Below, in pieces: positions 50,601 through 61,577 of a stretch of 64,000 nt of DNA (position 1 is its first letter; every line of letters begins with the position of its first letter). The stretch comes from Allochromatium palmeri. GTDB taxonomy: Bacteria; Pseudomonadota; Gammaproteobacteria; Chromatiales; Chromatiaceae. The notes under the pieces are model-generated. The model worked only from the letters and a program-made list of their open reading frames with translations. It was not told the DNA's origin and made no database searches. The stretch lies in contig NZ_WNKT01000006.1 of the NCBI RefSeq assembly GCF_009720725.1, positions 62,001 through 126,000 on the forward strand, given 5' to 3'. Position numbers and translations under genes: made by a program.

Positions 50601-51605
50601 TTAGGCGTAGAAGCCCTGGTACCACTCGACGAAGCGTGCGACGCCGACCGAGACGGGCGTGTCGGGTTTGTAGCCGGTGTCCCGGACGAGATCGGCGACG
50701 TCGGCGAAGGTGTCGGGGACGTCGCCGGGTTGCAGCGGCAGCAGTTCCATCTCGGCTTTGCGACCCAGGCACTGTTCCAGCACGCCGATGTATTCCATCA
50801 GTTCGACCGGCTGGTTGTTGCCGATGTTGTAGACCCGATAGGGCGCGCGGCTGCTTGCCGGGTCGGGTTGGGCGCCTGTCCAGTCGGGATTGCCGGCGGG
50901 CACACGGTCGAGGACACGGATCACGCCTTCGACGATGTCGTCGACATAGGTGAAGTCGCGTCTGTGTTTACCGTAGTTGAAGACCTGGATCGGTTCGCCG
51001 GCGAGGATGGCGCGGGTGAACTTGAACAGCGCCATGTCCGGCCGGCCCCAGGGACCGTAAACGGTGAAGAAGCGCAGTCCGGTGGTCGGGAGCTGGTAGA
51101 GATGGCTGTAGGTGTGGGCCATCAGCTCGTTGGCCTTCTTGCTGGCGGCATAGAGGCTGAGCGGATGGTCGACATTGTCGTGGACCGAGAAGGGCATCTC
51201 GGTGTTGGCGCCATAGACCGAGCTGCTGGAAGCATAGACCAGATGCTCGACCTCGTGATGGCGGCAGCACTCCAGGATGTTGGCGAACCCCACCAGGTTG
51301 GTGTTGACATAGGCCATGGGGTTTTCGATCGAGTAGCGCACGCCGGCCTGGGCGGCCAGGTTCACCACGCGCTCGGGCCGCTGGGTGCGGAAGACCTCGG
51401 CCAGTCCGGCGCCGTCCTCGATGTCGAGTCGCACGTCGGTGTAGTTCGGATGGTCGAGGGTGCGTGCCAGCCGGGCTTCCTTGAGCCGGACGTCGTAATA
51501 ATCGTTGAGATTGTCGACCCCGATCACCGTGTCGCCACGTTCGAGCAGGCGCAGTGACAGGGCCGAACCAATGAAACCGGCGCTGCCGGTGACCAGGATC
51601 TTCAT
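50601..51605 (-). CDS. NAD-dependent nucleotide-sugar epimerase (UDP-glucuronate 4-epimerase type)
   Basis: A 334-aa extended SDR enzyme. The NAD-binding motif is [20 protein letters not shown], the catalytic Ser is in ASSSSVYG and the Tyr-Lys in YAASKKANE. The region [20 protein letters not shown] is typical of UDP-glucuronate 4-epimerases (Cap1J/LpsL group). It follows the sugar dehydrogenase gene by 21 nt on the same strand, so together they should supply an acidic sugar for surface polysaccharide. UDP-glucuronate or an N-acetyl version may be the substrate. Confidence 0.9.
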   Translation of the reverse strand: MKILVTGSAGFIGSALSLRLLERGDTVIGVDNLNDYYDVRLKEARLARTLDHPNYTDVRLDIEDGAGLAEVFRTQRPERVVNLAAQAGVRYSIENPMAYVNTNLVGFANILECCRHHEVEHLVYASSSSVYGANTEMPFSVHDNVDHPLSLYAASKKANELMAHTYSHLYQLPTTGLRFFTVYGPWGRPDMALFKFTRAILAGEPIQVFNYGKHRRDFTYVDDIVEGVIRVLDRVPAGNPDWTGAQPDPASSRAPYRVYNIGNNQPVELMEYIGVLEQCLGRKAEMELLPLQPGDVPDTFADVADLVRDTGYKPDTPVSVGVARFVEWYQGFYA

Positions 51606-51626
51606 CGAAACTCCAGATTCAGAGGT

Positions 51627-52919
<1,293 letters not shown>

Positions 52920-53041
52920 GTTGAGCTCTCCTGAAATCTGTCGACTCGACGATGTTGAGCGGGCACTGGCATTCTAGGTGACGCTCTCTTCCCTGACCAG
53001 TCCGATGGACATGGACCCGATCGGGCCGGCAGCGCGCCGCG

Positions 53042-54562
53042 CTATCCGTTGCCAGCGAAGATCCGGTAGGCGGGGTTGTCGGTCTCGTCCCAGTGCGGAT
53101 AGCTCAAATCAGCGAGCGAACGCGCGAAGTCGTCGTACTCGGCCGGCGGAATCTGCACCCCCATGAGCACCCGCCCATAGGCCGCGCCATGATTGCGGTA
53201 GTGGAAGAGACTGATGTTCCAGCGCTTGCCGAGTCCGCTCAAAAAGTTGAGCAGCGCGCCCGGACGTTCGGGAAACTCGAAGCGCACCAGCCGCTCATGC
53301 TCCAGTCCGAGCGCATGTCCGCCGACCATGAAGCGGATATGCTGCTTGGCCGTTTCGTTGTCGGTCATGTCGAGCACCTTGAAGTCCTTGTCGGCCAGGC
53401 GCGCGATAAGCTCGGCGCGTTCCTCCTCGCCCTTCGACAGCTCGATGCCGACGAAGACTTGGGCGCGGTGGCTGTCAGCATAGCGATAGTTGAACTCGGT
53501 GATCTGACGCTTGCCGAGCGCCCGACAGAAGCTGAGAAAACTGCCCGGACGCTCGGGGATCTCGACGGCGAACAGTGCCTCGCGGTGCTCGCCGAGTTCA
53601 GCGCGCTCGGCGACATGGCGCAGCCGGTCGAAATTGATGTTGGCGCCGCTCTCGATGGCGACCAGATGGGCGTCGCGCGTGCCCGTGGTCTCGACCCAGC
53701 GCTTGAGTCCGGCCACGGCGAGGGCTCCGGCCGGCTCAGCAATGCCGCGGGTGTCGTCGAAGATGTCCTTGATCGCGGCGCAGATCTCGTCGGTACTGAC
53801 CAGGACCACCTCGTCGACCCGCTCGCGCGCAACGCGGAAGGTCTCCTCGCCGATCAGCCGCACCGCCACGCCATCGGCGAACAGCCCGACCTGGGGCAGG
53901 GTGACCCGTTCACCGGCAGCCAGCGCGGCATGGAGCGTCGGTGCGTCCTCCGGTTCGACGCCGATGATCCGGACCTCGGGATAGAGCCATTTGACATAGG
54001 CCGCGATGCCGGCGATCAGCCCGCCGCCGCCGACCGGGACGAAGATCGCGTGCGGCGGCTCGGGGTGCTGGCGCAGGATCTCCATGCCGATCGTGCCCTG
54101 ACCAGCGATAACGTCCGGGTCGTCGAAGGGATGGATGAAGGTCAGACCCTTCTCGGCGACCAACTCCATGGCATGGGTATAGGCCTCATCATAGGAATCG
54201 CCATGGAGCACTACCTTGCCGCCGTGCGCACGCACCGCCCGCACCTTGATCGCCGGCGTGGTACGCGGCATGACGATGGTCGCCTGGAGGCCGAGCCGGC
54301 TGGCACCGAGCGCCACGCCCTGGGCATGGTTGCCGGCGCTGGCGGCGATGACGCCACGCGCGCGCGCCTCAGCATCGAGATGAATGAGCTTGTTGTAGGC
54401 CCCGCGCAGCTTGAAGGAGAACACCGGCTGCAAGTCCTCGCGCTTGAGCAGGATGGTGTTGTTCAGGCGGGTCGAGAGTCGCGGCGCCAGCGTGAGCGGC
54501 GTTTCGACGGCGACATCATAGACGCGCGCCTTGAGGATGCGATCGACGTAGGAATCGGGCAT
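53042..54562 (-). CDS. ilvA: Biosynthetic threonine ammonia-lyase
   Basis: A PLP enzyme that makes 2-oxobutanoate from threonine, the first step of isoleucine synthesis. The ATG at 54560-54562 (MPDSYVDRILKARVYDVA) gives 506 aa; a longer frame to 54658 is not family-like. The PLP lysine is in VFSFKLRGAYNK, the phosphate loop is VPVGGGGLIAGIA, and ASAGNHAQGVAL is intact. Two C-terminal ACT-like domains (SFLSFCRALGKRQITEFNYR, GALLNFLSGLGKRWNISLFH) carry isoleucine/valine feedback control. Confidence 0.95.
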   Translation of the reverse strand: MPDSYVDRILKARVYDVAVETPLTLAPRLSTRLNNTILLKREDLQPVFSFKLRGAYNKLIHLDAEARARGVIAASAGNHAQGVALGASRLGLQATIVMPRTTPAIKVRAVRAHGGKVVLHGDSYDEAYTHAMELVAEKGLTFIHPFDDPDVIAGQGTIGMEILRQHPEPPHAIFVPVGGGGLIAGIAAYVKWLYPEVRIIGVEPEDAPTLHAALAAGERVTLPQVGLFADGVAVRLIGEETFRVARERVDEVVLVSTDEICAAIKDIFDDTRGIAEPAGALAVAGLKRWVETTGTRDAHLVAIESGANINFDRLRHVAERAELGEHREALFAVEIPERPGSFLSFCRALGKRQITEFNYRYADSHRAQVFVGIELSKGEEERAELIARLADKDFKVLDMTDNETAKQHIRFMVGGHALGLEHERLVRFEFPERPGALLNFLSGLGKRWNISLFHYRNHGAAYGRVLMGVQIPPAEYDDFARSLADLSYPHWDETDNPAYRIFAGNG

Positions 54563-55027
54563 ACGGATCTCAGATACGGCTCGGGATGGCGCAATGGTAC
54601 AGGATTCGTCACAGCGGAACGTCCCGGCGCGCTTGGAGTCCCAGTCTCCGGCCTCCATCTATGGACCAGTCACGGCGAAGCCGGCACGAACGATCCGACG
54701 CCCCAATCGGGTGCGTCATGGGCGATTGCAGATGCGATCCTGTCGACCACCCGCCGGAGGTGCGTCCTCTGTGGGGCAGGAACCGGTGCTTGACGCACCA
54801 ATTCAGTGCGGATTAGGGTTGTTCGTCACTGGAGTCCGCGCGCTGGATCGCGACTTGGCATCCGCTTCCCGATGGCTCGATCATTGCTTCTATATCGAAC
54901 ATCATCCCAACCGCGTCTCCGATCCGACTCAGGGGTCGGGACCAAGCCCGACACGAGTCCCGGATCTCGCCTGTCGTGACCGGCGCGGCTGACGATCAAC
55001 ATCCGCTTCCGAGTGAGGTATGAGTCC
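54563..55027. other. Intergenic region between ilvA and prkA
   Basis: 465 bp upstream of both ilvA (minus) and prkA (plus). It is expected to hold both promoters and possibly a stress promoter for the prkA operon. No convincing -35/-10, sigma-S or sigma-54 pattern, leader peptide or riboswitch was identified by eye, and the short open frames there lack support. Confidence 0.4.
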
Positions 55028-56950
55028 ATGTCGATCTTCGAACGCTATCAGGCCCGCTACGAATCCTCCCGCGAGGAGGTGTTGAGCCTGAATGAGTATC
55101 TGGAGCTGTGCAAGGCCGACCCTTCGGCCTATGCCGGCCCGGCCGAGCGGTTGTTGATGGCGATCGGCGAACCCGAGCTGATCGACACCCGCGACGATCC
55201 GCGTCTGAGCCGCATCTTCCAGAACAAGATGATCCGCCGCTATCCGGCCTTCGCTGAGTTCTACGGCATGGAGGAGTCGATCGAGCATCTGGTCTCCTAT
55301 CTCAAGCATGCCGCGCAGGGGCTGGAAGAGAAGAAGCAAATCCTCTATCTGCTCGGCCCGGTCGGTGGCGGCAAATCGTCACTGGCCGAAAAACTCAAGG
55401 AATTGATGCAGGAGCGGCCCTTCTACGCCATCCAGGGCTCGCCGGTGTTCGAGTCGCCTCTGGGCCTGTTCTCGCCCGAAGAGGACGGCGCCATCCTGGA
55501 GGAAGACTACGGCATTCCGCGTCGCGCGCTGCGCACCATCATGTCGCCCTGGGCGGTCAAGCGGCTCCAGGAGTACAACGGCGACATCACTCAGTTCAAG
55601 GTGGTCAAGCTCTATCCCTCGATCCTGGAACAGATCGCGGTGGCCAAGACCGAGCCGGGCGACGAGAACAACCAGGACATCTCGGCGCTGGTCGGCAAGG
55701 TCGATATCCGTCAGCTCGAACGCTTCGCCCAGAACGACGCCGATGCCTACAGCTACTCGGGCGCGCTATGCCGGGCCAATCAGGGCCTGATGGAGTTCGT
55801 CGAGATGTTCAAGGCGCCGATCAAGGTGCTGCATCCGCTGCTCACGGCCACCCAGGAGGGCAACTACAACGGCACCGAGGGTCTGTCGGCGCTGCCTTAC
55901 CAGGGCATCATCCTCGCGCATTCGAACGAATCCGAGTGGCAGAGCTTCCGCAACAACAAGAACAATGAGGCATTCCTCGACCGCGTCTTCATCGTCAAGG
56001 TGCCCTATTGCCTGCGCGTCAACGAAGAGGTGCGGATCTACGAGAAGCTGTTGCGCAACAGCTCGCTGGCGGCCTCGCCCTGTGCGCCTGGCACCCTGGA
56101 GATGATGGCGCAGTTTTCGGTGCTCACACGCCTGAAGGAACCGGAGAATTCGAGCCTGTTCTCCAAGATGCGCGTCTACAACGGCGAGAACCTGAAGGAC
56201 ACCGACCCCAAGGCCAAGTCGGTGCAGGAGTACCACGACTATGCCGGGGTCGACGAGGGCATGAGCGGGATCTCGACGCGCTTCGCCTTCAAGATCCTGT
56301 CGCAGGTGTTCAACTTCGACCACAGCGAGGTCGCGGCCAATCCGGTGCATCTGCTCTATGTGCTGGAGCGCCAGATCACGCGCGAGCAGCTGCCGCCCGA
56401 GACCCAGGAGCGCTATCTCGGCTTTCTCAAGCAGTATCTGGCCCCGCGCTATGCCGAGTTCATCGGCAAGGAGCTGCAGACGGCTTATCTGGAGTCCTAT
56501 GCCGAGTACGGCCAGAACATCTTCGACCGCTATGTGACCTATGCCGATTACTGGATCCAGGATCAGGAGTATCGCGACCCGGACACCGGCGAGATGATGA
56601 ACCGCGCCATGCTCAACGAGGAGCTGGAGAAGATCGAGAAGCCAGCTGGGATCTCCAATCCCAAGGACTTCCGCAACGAGATCGTCAACTTCGTGCTACG
56701 CGCGCGCGCCAACAATGCCGGCTCCAACCCGAAATGGACCAGCTACGAGAAGCTGCGCGTGGTCATCGAGAAGAAGATGTTCTCCAACACCGAGGATCTG
56801 CTGCCGGTCATCTCCTTCAATGCCAAGTCCTCGGTCGACGAGAAGAAGAAGCACGACCAGTTCGTCGACCGCATGACCGACAAGGGCTACACGCCCAAGC
56901 AGGTGCGGTTGCTCTCGGAGTGGTATCTGCGCGTGCGCAAGTCGCAGTAA
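55028..56950 (+). CDS. prkA: PrkA family serine protein kinase (YeaG)
   Basis: An AAA-like ATPase/kinase of the PrkA/YeaG family, linked in enterobacteria to starvation and nitrogen-stress adaptation. The ATG at 55028 gives 640 aa (MSIFERYQARYESSREEVL); a GTG at 55013 would add five residues. Walker A is LLGPVGGGKSSLAEKLKEL, preceded by HAAQGLEEKKQILY, and the C-terminal kinase-like part carries IEKKMFSNTEDLLPVISF. It heads the prkA-yeaH-spoVR operon, which here contains two extra small genes. Confidence 0.95.
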   Translation: MSIFERYQARYESSREEVLSLNEYLELCKADPSAYAGPAERLLMAIGEPELIDTRDDPRLSRIFQNKMIRRYPAFAEFYGMEESIEHLVSYLKHAAQGLEEKKQILYLLGPVGGGKSSLAEKLKELMQERPFYAIQGSPVFESPLGLFSPEEDGAILEEDYGIPRRALRTIMSPWAVKRLQEYNGDITQFKVVKLYPSILEQIAVAKTEPGDENNQDISALVGKVDIRQLERFAQNDADAYSYSGALCRANQGLMEFVEMFKAPIKVLHPLLTATQEGNYNGTEGLSALPYQGIILAHSNESEWQSFRNNKNNEAFLDRVFIVKVPYCLRVNEEVRIYEKLLRNSSLAASPCAPGTLEMMAQFSVLTRLKEPENSSLFSKMRVYNGENLKDTDPKAKSVQEYHDYAGVDEGMSGISTRFAFKILSQVFNFDHSEVAANPVHLLYVLERQITREQLPPETQERYLGFLKQYLAPRYAEFIGKELQTAYLESYAEYGQNIFDRYVTYADYWIQDQEYRDPDTGEMMNRAMLNEELEKIEKPAGISNPKDFRNEIVNFVLRARANNAGSNPKWTSYEKLRVVIEKKMFSNTEDLLPVISFNAKSSVDEKKKHDQFVDRMTDKGYTPKQVRLLSEWYLRVRKSQ

Positions 56951-56983
56951 TCGTTGCCTCGATTCGACCAGGACGCCATCGTC

Positions 56984-57250
56984 ATGCCGATCATCTCGAT
57001 GTTTTATGGAATCATCATCCGCCTCTATCTGATGGACCAGAAGCACCACAATCTGCCGCATATCCATTCCAAGTATGCGGAGTTCGAGGCGGCTATCGGC
57101 ATCGACGACGGCGAAATCCTGGCCGGCGAGTTGCCGCGCAAACAGTTGCGACTGGTGCAGGCCTGGATCGAACTGCATCGAGATGAGCTGCTGGCCGATT
57201 GGGAGATCGCGGCCAGCGGTGAAAAGCCCTATAAGATCGCGCCGCTGTGA
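56984..57250 (+). CDS. DUF4160 family protein
   Basis: An 88-aa protein from the ATG at 56984 (MPIISMFYGIIIRLYLMDQK). It has the DUF4160 pattern: HHNLPHIHSKYAEFEAAIGI, DDGEILAGELPRKQLRLVQA, then the Trp-rich WIELHRDELLADWEIA tail. Its function is unknown; the family is very often encoded next to a DUF2442 gene, as here. It sits inside the prkA-yeaH interval, 33 nt after prkA and 9 nt before the DUF2442 gene. Confidence 0.85.
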   Translation: MPIISMFYGIIIRLYLMDQKHHNLPHIHSKYAEFEAAIGIDDGEILAGELPRKQLRLVQAWIELHRDELLADWEIAASGEKPYKIAPL

Positions 57251-57259
57251 GGTCGCCAC

Positions 57260-57571
57260 ATGTATTGGGATGTGAACGTCGTCAAGCCGCTGTCGGATTT
57301 TCGTCTCTATGTCGAAATCGCAGACGGGCGCCGGGGTGTCTTCGACATGAAGCCCTATCTCGATCATGGCGTCTTTCGCGAGCTGCGCGATGTGGGCTAT
57401 TTCAATCGCGTCGGCATCCTGTTCGGAGCCGTGACCTGGCCGAACGAGCAGGATATCGCCCCCGAGACGTTGATCGATGAAATGCAGCCGGTGGAATCGG
57501 ACACACTGAATGAGATCCTGAGTCCTGATGACATCTCACGCCGCGTTCGACATCCGGAACCCGAATGCTAG
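57260..57571 (+). CDS. DUF2442 family protein
   Basis: A 103-aa protein with the DUF2442 core ([58 protein letters not shown]). GAGG precedes the ATG. Paired with DUF4160 directly upstream; both are small and soluble. Such pairs have been suggested to behave like toxin-antitoxin or regulatory modules, but no activity can be read from the sequence. It is followed by yeaH after 25 nt, so the pair would be co-transcribed with the stress operon. Confidence 0.85.
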   Translation: MYWDVNVVKPLSDFRLYVEIADGRRGVFDMKPYLDHGVFRELRDVGYFNRVGILFGAVTWPNEQDIAPETLIDEMQPVESDTLNEILSPDDISRRVRHPEPEC

Positions 57572-57596
57572 TCGCCAGAGTCCAAGCGAGTCACCT

Positions 57597-58865
57597 ATGT
57601 CACACTTCATCGACCGGCGTCTGAATGGCAAGAACAAGAGCGCGGTCAACCGTCAGCGCTTCCTCAAGCGTTACAAGACCCAGCTCAAGCGGGCCGTGGC
57701 CGACGCGGTCGACAAGCGCAGCATCACCGACATGGATTCCGGCGAGCAGGTCGGCATCCCGTCGCGCGACATCTCGGAGCCGGTGTTCCATCACGGCCAG
57801 GGCGGGGTGCGCGATAGGGTGCACCCCGGCAACAAGCAGTTCGAGTCGGGCGACCGCATCCGCCGGCCCGAGGGCGGGGAGGGCGGCGGTGGGTCGGGCC
57901 GGGCGAGCAAGGATGGTCAGGGCGAGGATGAATTCGTCTTCGAGCTCTCGCGTGAAGAGTTCATGGATCTGCTGTTTGAGGATCTGGAACTGCCCAATCT
58001 GGTGCGCAACCAGCTCATCGGCACCACTGAGTTCAAGACAGTGCGCGCCGGCTATGCGACTCAGGGCGCGCCGACCAACATCGACGTGGTGCGCTCACTC
58101 AAGGGCGCGGTCGCCCGGCGGACTGCCCTCGGTGCACCCTCGCGCGCCCGTATCCGCGAGCTGGAAGAGGAGATCGCGCGTCTGCTCGCGAGCGGGGTTC
58201 AGGAGACCGACCCGCACATCGGCGAACGGCGCGCCGAGATCGACCGGCTCAAGACCCGGATCGCCGCGCTGCCCTTCATCGACACCTTCGATCTGCGCTA
58301 TCAGAGCTTCGTCAAGCAGCCCGAGCCGACCAGTCAGGCCGTGATGCTCTGCCTCATGGACGTCTCCGGCTCCATGGATCAGGAGCGCAAGAGTCTCGCC
58401 AAACGCTTCTTCATCCTGCTGTATCTGTTTCTGAAGCGCAATTACGACCGGATCGAGGTGGTCTTCATCCGCCATCACACCATCGCTCAGGAAGTCGACG
58501 AAGAGGACTTCTTCTACTCGCGCGAGACCGGTGGCACCGTGGTCTCAAGCGCGCTCAATCTGGCCTATGAGGTGGTCAAGGAGCGCTACGACCCGAGCGT
58601 CTGGAACATCTATACCGCTCAGGCCTCGGACGGCGACAACTGGGATTCGGACTCCAGCCTCTGCCGTGATCTGCTGATCGAGAAGCTACTGCCGCTGATG
58701 CGCTATTACGCCTATGTCGAAATCACGCCGCGTCAGCATCAGAGCCTCTGGTATGCCTATGAGGAAGTGATGGCGGCGCATCCGCACTTCGCGATGCAGG
58801 AAATCGACGGTGCTGAGGACATCTATCCCGTCTTTCGCGAGTTGTTCAAGAGGCAGTCTGCATGA
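57597..58865 (+). CDS. yeaH: YeaH/YhbH family protein (DUF444)
   Basis: A 422-aa protein with a von Willebrand A-like domain, a conserved partner of PrkA and SpoVR. The ATG at 57597 gives [20 protein letters not shown]. The MIDAS-like [20 protein letters not shown] is intact, with [20 protein letters not shown] and [17 protein letters not shown] Gly-rich segment lies at about residues 92-110. It overlaps spoVR by 4 nt (ATGA), so the two are translationally coupled. Confidence 0.94.
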   Translation: MSHFIDRRLNGKNKSAVNRQRFLKRYKTQLKRAVADAVDKRSITDMDSGEQVGIPSRDISEPVFHHGQGGVRDRVHPGNKQFESGDRIRRPEGGEGGGGSGRASKDGQGEDEFVFELSREEFMDLLFEDLELPNLVRNQLIGTTEFKTVRAGYATQGAPTNIDVVRSLKGAVARRTALGAPSRARIRELEEEIARLLASGVQETDPHIGERRAEIDRLKTRIAALPFIDTFDLRYQSFVKQPEPTSQAVMLCLMDVSGSMDQERKSLAKRFFILLYLFLKRNYDRIEVVFIRHHTIAQEVDEEDFFYSRETGGTVVSSALNLAYEVVKERYDPSVWNIYTAQASDGDNWDSDSSLCRDLLIEKLLPLMRYYAYVEITPRQHQSLWYAYEEVMAAHPHFAMQEIDGAEDIYPVFRELFKRQSA

Positions 58866-61570
58866 GCACACGACTCATCACGGATTCATCCGAGTGGTCC
58901 TTTCCGCTCCTGGAACGGTTCGACCAGGAGCTCGGCCGGCTGGCCCATGATGTCTACGGGCTCGACACCTATGCCAATCAGATCGAGGTCATCAGCTCCG
59001 AGCAGATGATCGACGCCTATTCCTCGGTCGGATTGCCGATCTACTACCAGCACTGGTCGTTCGGCAAGCAGTTCGTCGCCACCGAGCAGACCTATCGGCG
59101 CGGTCAGATGGGTCTGGCCTATGAGATCGTCATCAACTCCGATCCCTGCATCGCCTATCTGATGGAGGAAAACAGCCTGCCGATGCAGGCGCTGGTGATT
59201 GCGCACGCCTGTTATGGGCACAACAGCTTTTTCAAGGGCAACTATCTGTTCCGCACCTGGACCAGCGCCGATGCCATCATCGACTATCTGGTCTTCGCCC
59301 GGAAGTACATCGCCCAGTGCGAGGAGCGCTACGGTCATGACGAGGTCGAGCTGCTGCTCGATTCCTGTCATGCCCTGATGAACCACGGCGTCGACCGCTA
59401 CAAGCGTCCGTCGCCGCTGTCGATGGCCGAGGAACAGCGCCGCCAGCGCGAGCGCGCGGACTATATTCAATCGCAGATCAACGACCTCTGGCGAACCCTG
59501 CCGACCGCCGCCGAGCACGACGCGGCGCAGCGCGAGGAACGCTGGCCCGAGGAGCCGCAGGAGAACATCCTCTATTTCATCGAGAAGAACGCGCCGCTCC
59601 TCGAACCCTGGCAGCGCGAGATCGTGCGCATCGTGCGGCGGATCGGACAGTATTTCTATCCGCAGCGCCAGACGCAGGTCATGAACGAAGGTTGGGCCTG
59701 TGTAACCGGTGATACGCTGATCGTCACGGATCAGGGGCTGATGCCTGCCCAGGAACTCGTCGAGTCGCGTTTTTCAGGGCATGTCGAGGATGGCAATCGC
59801 GTGGTCAACTGGTTCTCGCATCCCAGCAAGCCGCGTGTCCGACTTCGTACCCGGCATGGTTATAAATTGCATGGCGGTGCGGATCATCGAATCCTCGTCA
59901 AAGGACAGTGGGTCGAGTTGCAGGATCTCAAGGTGGGCGACGTTGTTGAGGTTCAGCGTGGACACGGTGTCTTTGCCTCCAATGAGGCCGCCATCGACTA
60001 TGACCTGAAGGTGCGGCCTCGCGTAGCTGAGGTGTGCCGTCGGCATGGCGTTTCGACGAGCACCTATTCCAAATGGCGTTGCTCGGTACCAACCCTGTCC
60101 GTTGCCGCCGGGACGCGCGTCCGCCTACAGGAATGCCACGATGAATGGACGGCAGCCTGCGCCGACCCCGACCTTCCATGGTCGCTGCTCGGTCCCGAGG
60201 ATCTGCCCCGGCGCCCAGACACCCTGGGGCCTGATTTGGCCGAGGTGCTGGGGCAAGTGACCGGCGATGGATTCGTCGACGATAGCCGTGTGAATCTGAC
60301 GTCACAGGATCCGGAGTTGCTGGAGTTTTTCGAGCAAACGATCTTTGCCGAATTTGGTGTGAAGGCATCGCGCCGACCGGATCGCAACCACTTCAATTCA
60401 ACGGTCTATAGCGCCGTTCTGGCGCGGTTATTCAAGCAGACTTTTCAGATCGCGACCGGCTGGGGTGCCGCCGGGCGCAAGCATGTGCCCGAGATCATCC
60501 TGAAATCGCCGCGCTCCGTGGTACAGGCATTTCTGCGCGGCCATTTCGATACCGACGGCTGTATCTATGAGCGGGGGCGTCAAGTCATCCTTGTCAGCAA
60601 GAGCCGTGACTTGCTGGAGGTCGAGCAACTCCTGTTGCTGAATCTTGGGATCGTCTGTTCTCTGCGGCCCCAGAAAGACGGAACCCATCGACTCACAATC
60701 ACTGGCGAAGACGTCAAACGCTTTGCAGAGCAGATCGGCTTTCGGCTCTCCTATAAGCGTCAAGCGCTGCAAAACGCACTGGATTCCGTAAAATGGTTCC
60801 TCGTCAAAGACGATCTGACGACTATCGAAGCGATTGAGCACGATGAAGGCCCAGTCTATGATTTCAGTGTCGAAGAATCCCACGCCTATAAAGCCTCCTG
60901 CTTCATCAACCATAATTGTTTTTGGCACTACAGCCTCATGAACCATCTCTACGACGACGGACTCGTCAGCGATGGCTTCATGATCGAGTTCCTGCAATCG
61001 CACACCAGTGTGGTGTTCCAGCCGCCGTTCGATGCGCCCTATTACAGCGGCATCAATCCCTATGCGCTCGGCTTCGCCATGATGCGCGACATCCGCCGCA
61101 TCTGCGAGTCGCCGACCGACGAGGACCGCTACTGGTTCCCCGACATCGCCGGCAGCGACTGGATCAAGGTGCTCGACTTCGCCATGCGCAACTTCAAGGA
61201 TGAGAGCTTCATCGCCCAGTTCCTCTCGCCCAACCTGATGCGCGAGTTCCGCCTGTTCGCCATCACCGACGACGATCTGGAGGAACATCTGGAGGTCAAG
61301 GCGATCCACGAGGAGAGCGGCTATCGCGCCCTGCGTCAGGCGCTCGCCGAGCAGTACAATCTGGGCACGCGCGAGCCGAACATTCAGGTCTACAATGTCG
61401 ACCGGCGCGGCGACCGCTCGCTGACCCTGCGTCACTTTGCGCACAATCGCTGTCCGCTGGGCGACTCGGTCGAAGAGATGCTGCGCCACATCCGCCGTCT
61501 GTGGGGCTTCACCGTGCGCCTGGAGACGGTCGACGACCGGGGGCGGGCCGAACTCATTGGCGAGGTTTGA
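58862..61570 (+). CDS. SpoVR family protein interrupted by an intein
   Basis: The precursor is 902 aa. The extein parts (residues 1-279 and 686-902) join into a 496-aa SpoVR/YcgB protein (E. coli about 510 aa): [31 protein letters not shown], then MNEGWA joined to [35 protein letters not shown], and the C-terminus [18 protein letters not shown]. Residues 280-685 are an intein (separate entry). E. coli has Thr (GWATFWHY) where this protein has the +1 Cys. SpoVR acts with PrkA and YeaH in stress responses, and was named for spore cortex formation in Bacillus. Confidence 0.95.
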   Translation: MSTRLITDSSEWSFPLLERFDQELGRLAHDVYGLDTYANQIEVISSEQMIDAYSSVGLPIYYQHWSFGKQFVATEQTYRRGQMGLAYEIVINSDPCIAYLMEENSLPMQALVIAHACYGHNSFFKGNYLFRTWTSADAIIDYLVFARKYIAQCEERYGHDEVELLLDSCHALMNHGVDRYKRPSPLSMAEEQRRQRERADYIQSQINDLWRTLPTAAEHDAAQREERWPEEPQENILYFIEKNAPLLEPWQREIVRIVRRIGQYFYPQRQTQVMNEGWACVTGDTLIVTDQGLMPAQELVESRFSGHVEDGNRVVNWFSHPSKPRVRLRTRHGYKLHGGADHRILVKGQWVELQDLKVGDVVEVQRGHGVFASNEAAIDYDLKVRPRVAEVCRRHGVSTSTYSKWRCSVPTLSVAAGTRVRLQECHDEWTAACADPDLPWSLLGPEDLPRRPDTLGPDLAEVLGQVTGDGFVDDSRVNLTSQDPELLEFFEQTIFAEFGVKASRRPDRNHFNSTVYSAVLARLFKQTFQIATGWGAAGRKHVPEIILKSPRSVVQAFLRGHFDTDGCIYERGRQVILVSKSRDLLEVEQLLLLNLGIVCSLRPQKDGTHRLTITGEDVKRFAEQIGFRLSYKRQALQNALDSVKWFLVKDDLTTIEAIEHDEGPVYDFSVEESHAYKASCFINHNCFWHYSLMNHLYDDGLVSDGFMIEFLQSHTSVVFQPPFDAPYYSGINPYALGFAMMRDIRRICESPTDEDRYWFPDIAGSDWIKVLDFAMRNFKDESFIAQFLSPNLMREFRLFAITDDDLEEHLEVKAIHEESGYRALRQALAEQYNLGTREPNIQVYNVDRRGDRSLTLRHFAHNRCPLGDSVEEMLRHIRRLWGFTVRLETVDDRGRAELIGEV
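59699..60916 (+). other. Intein with LAGLIDADG homing endonuclease, within SpoVR
   Basis: A 406-residue in-frame insertion. Block A begins with Cys280 ([13 protein letters not shown]). Block B is in [16 protein letters not shown], with its His but with Gly where Thr is usual. Endonuclease block C is [16 protein letters not shown] (459-474, acidic residue Asp469) and block E is [14 protein letters not shown] (from 557, Asp563/Asp565). Block F is [16 protein letters not shown]. Block G ends CFINHN, with Cys686 as the +1 extein residue. The DNA is visibly less GC-rich than the flanking extein. All splicing residues and both endonuclease acids appear intact, so it is predicted to splice and possibly home. 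Confidence 0.95.
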
Positions 61571-61577
61571 GGAACGC

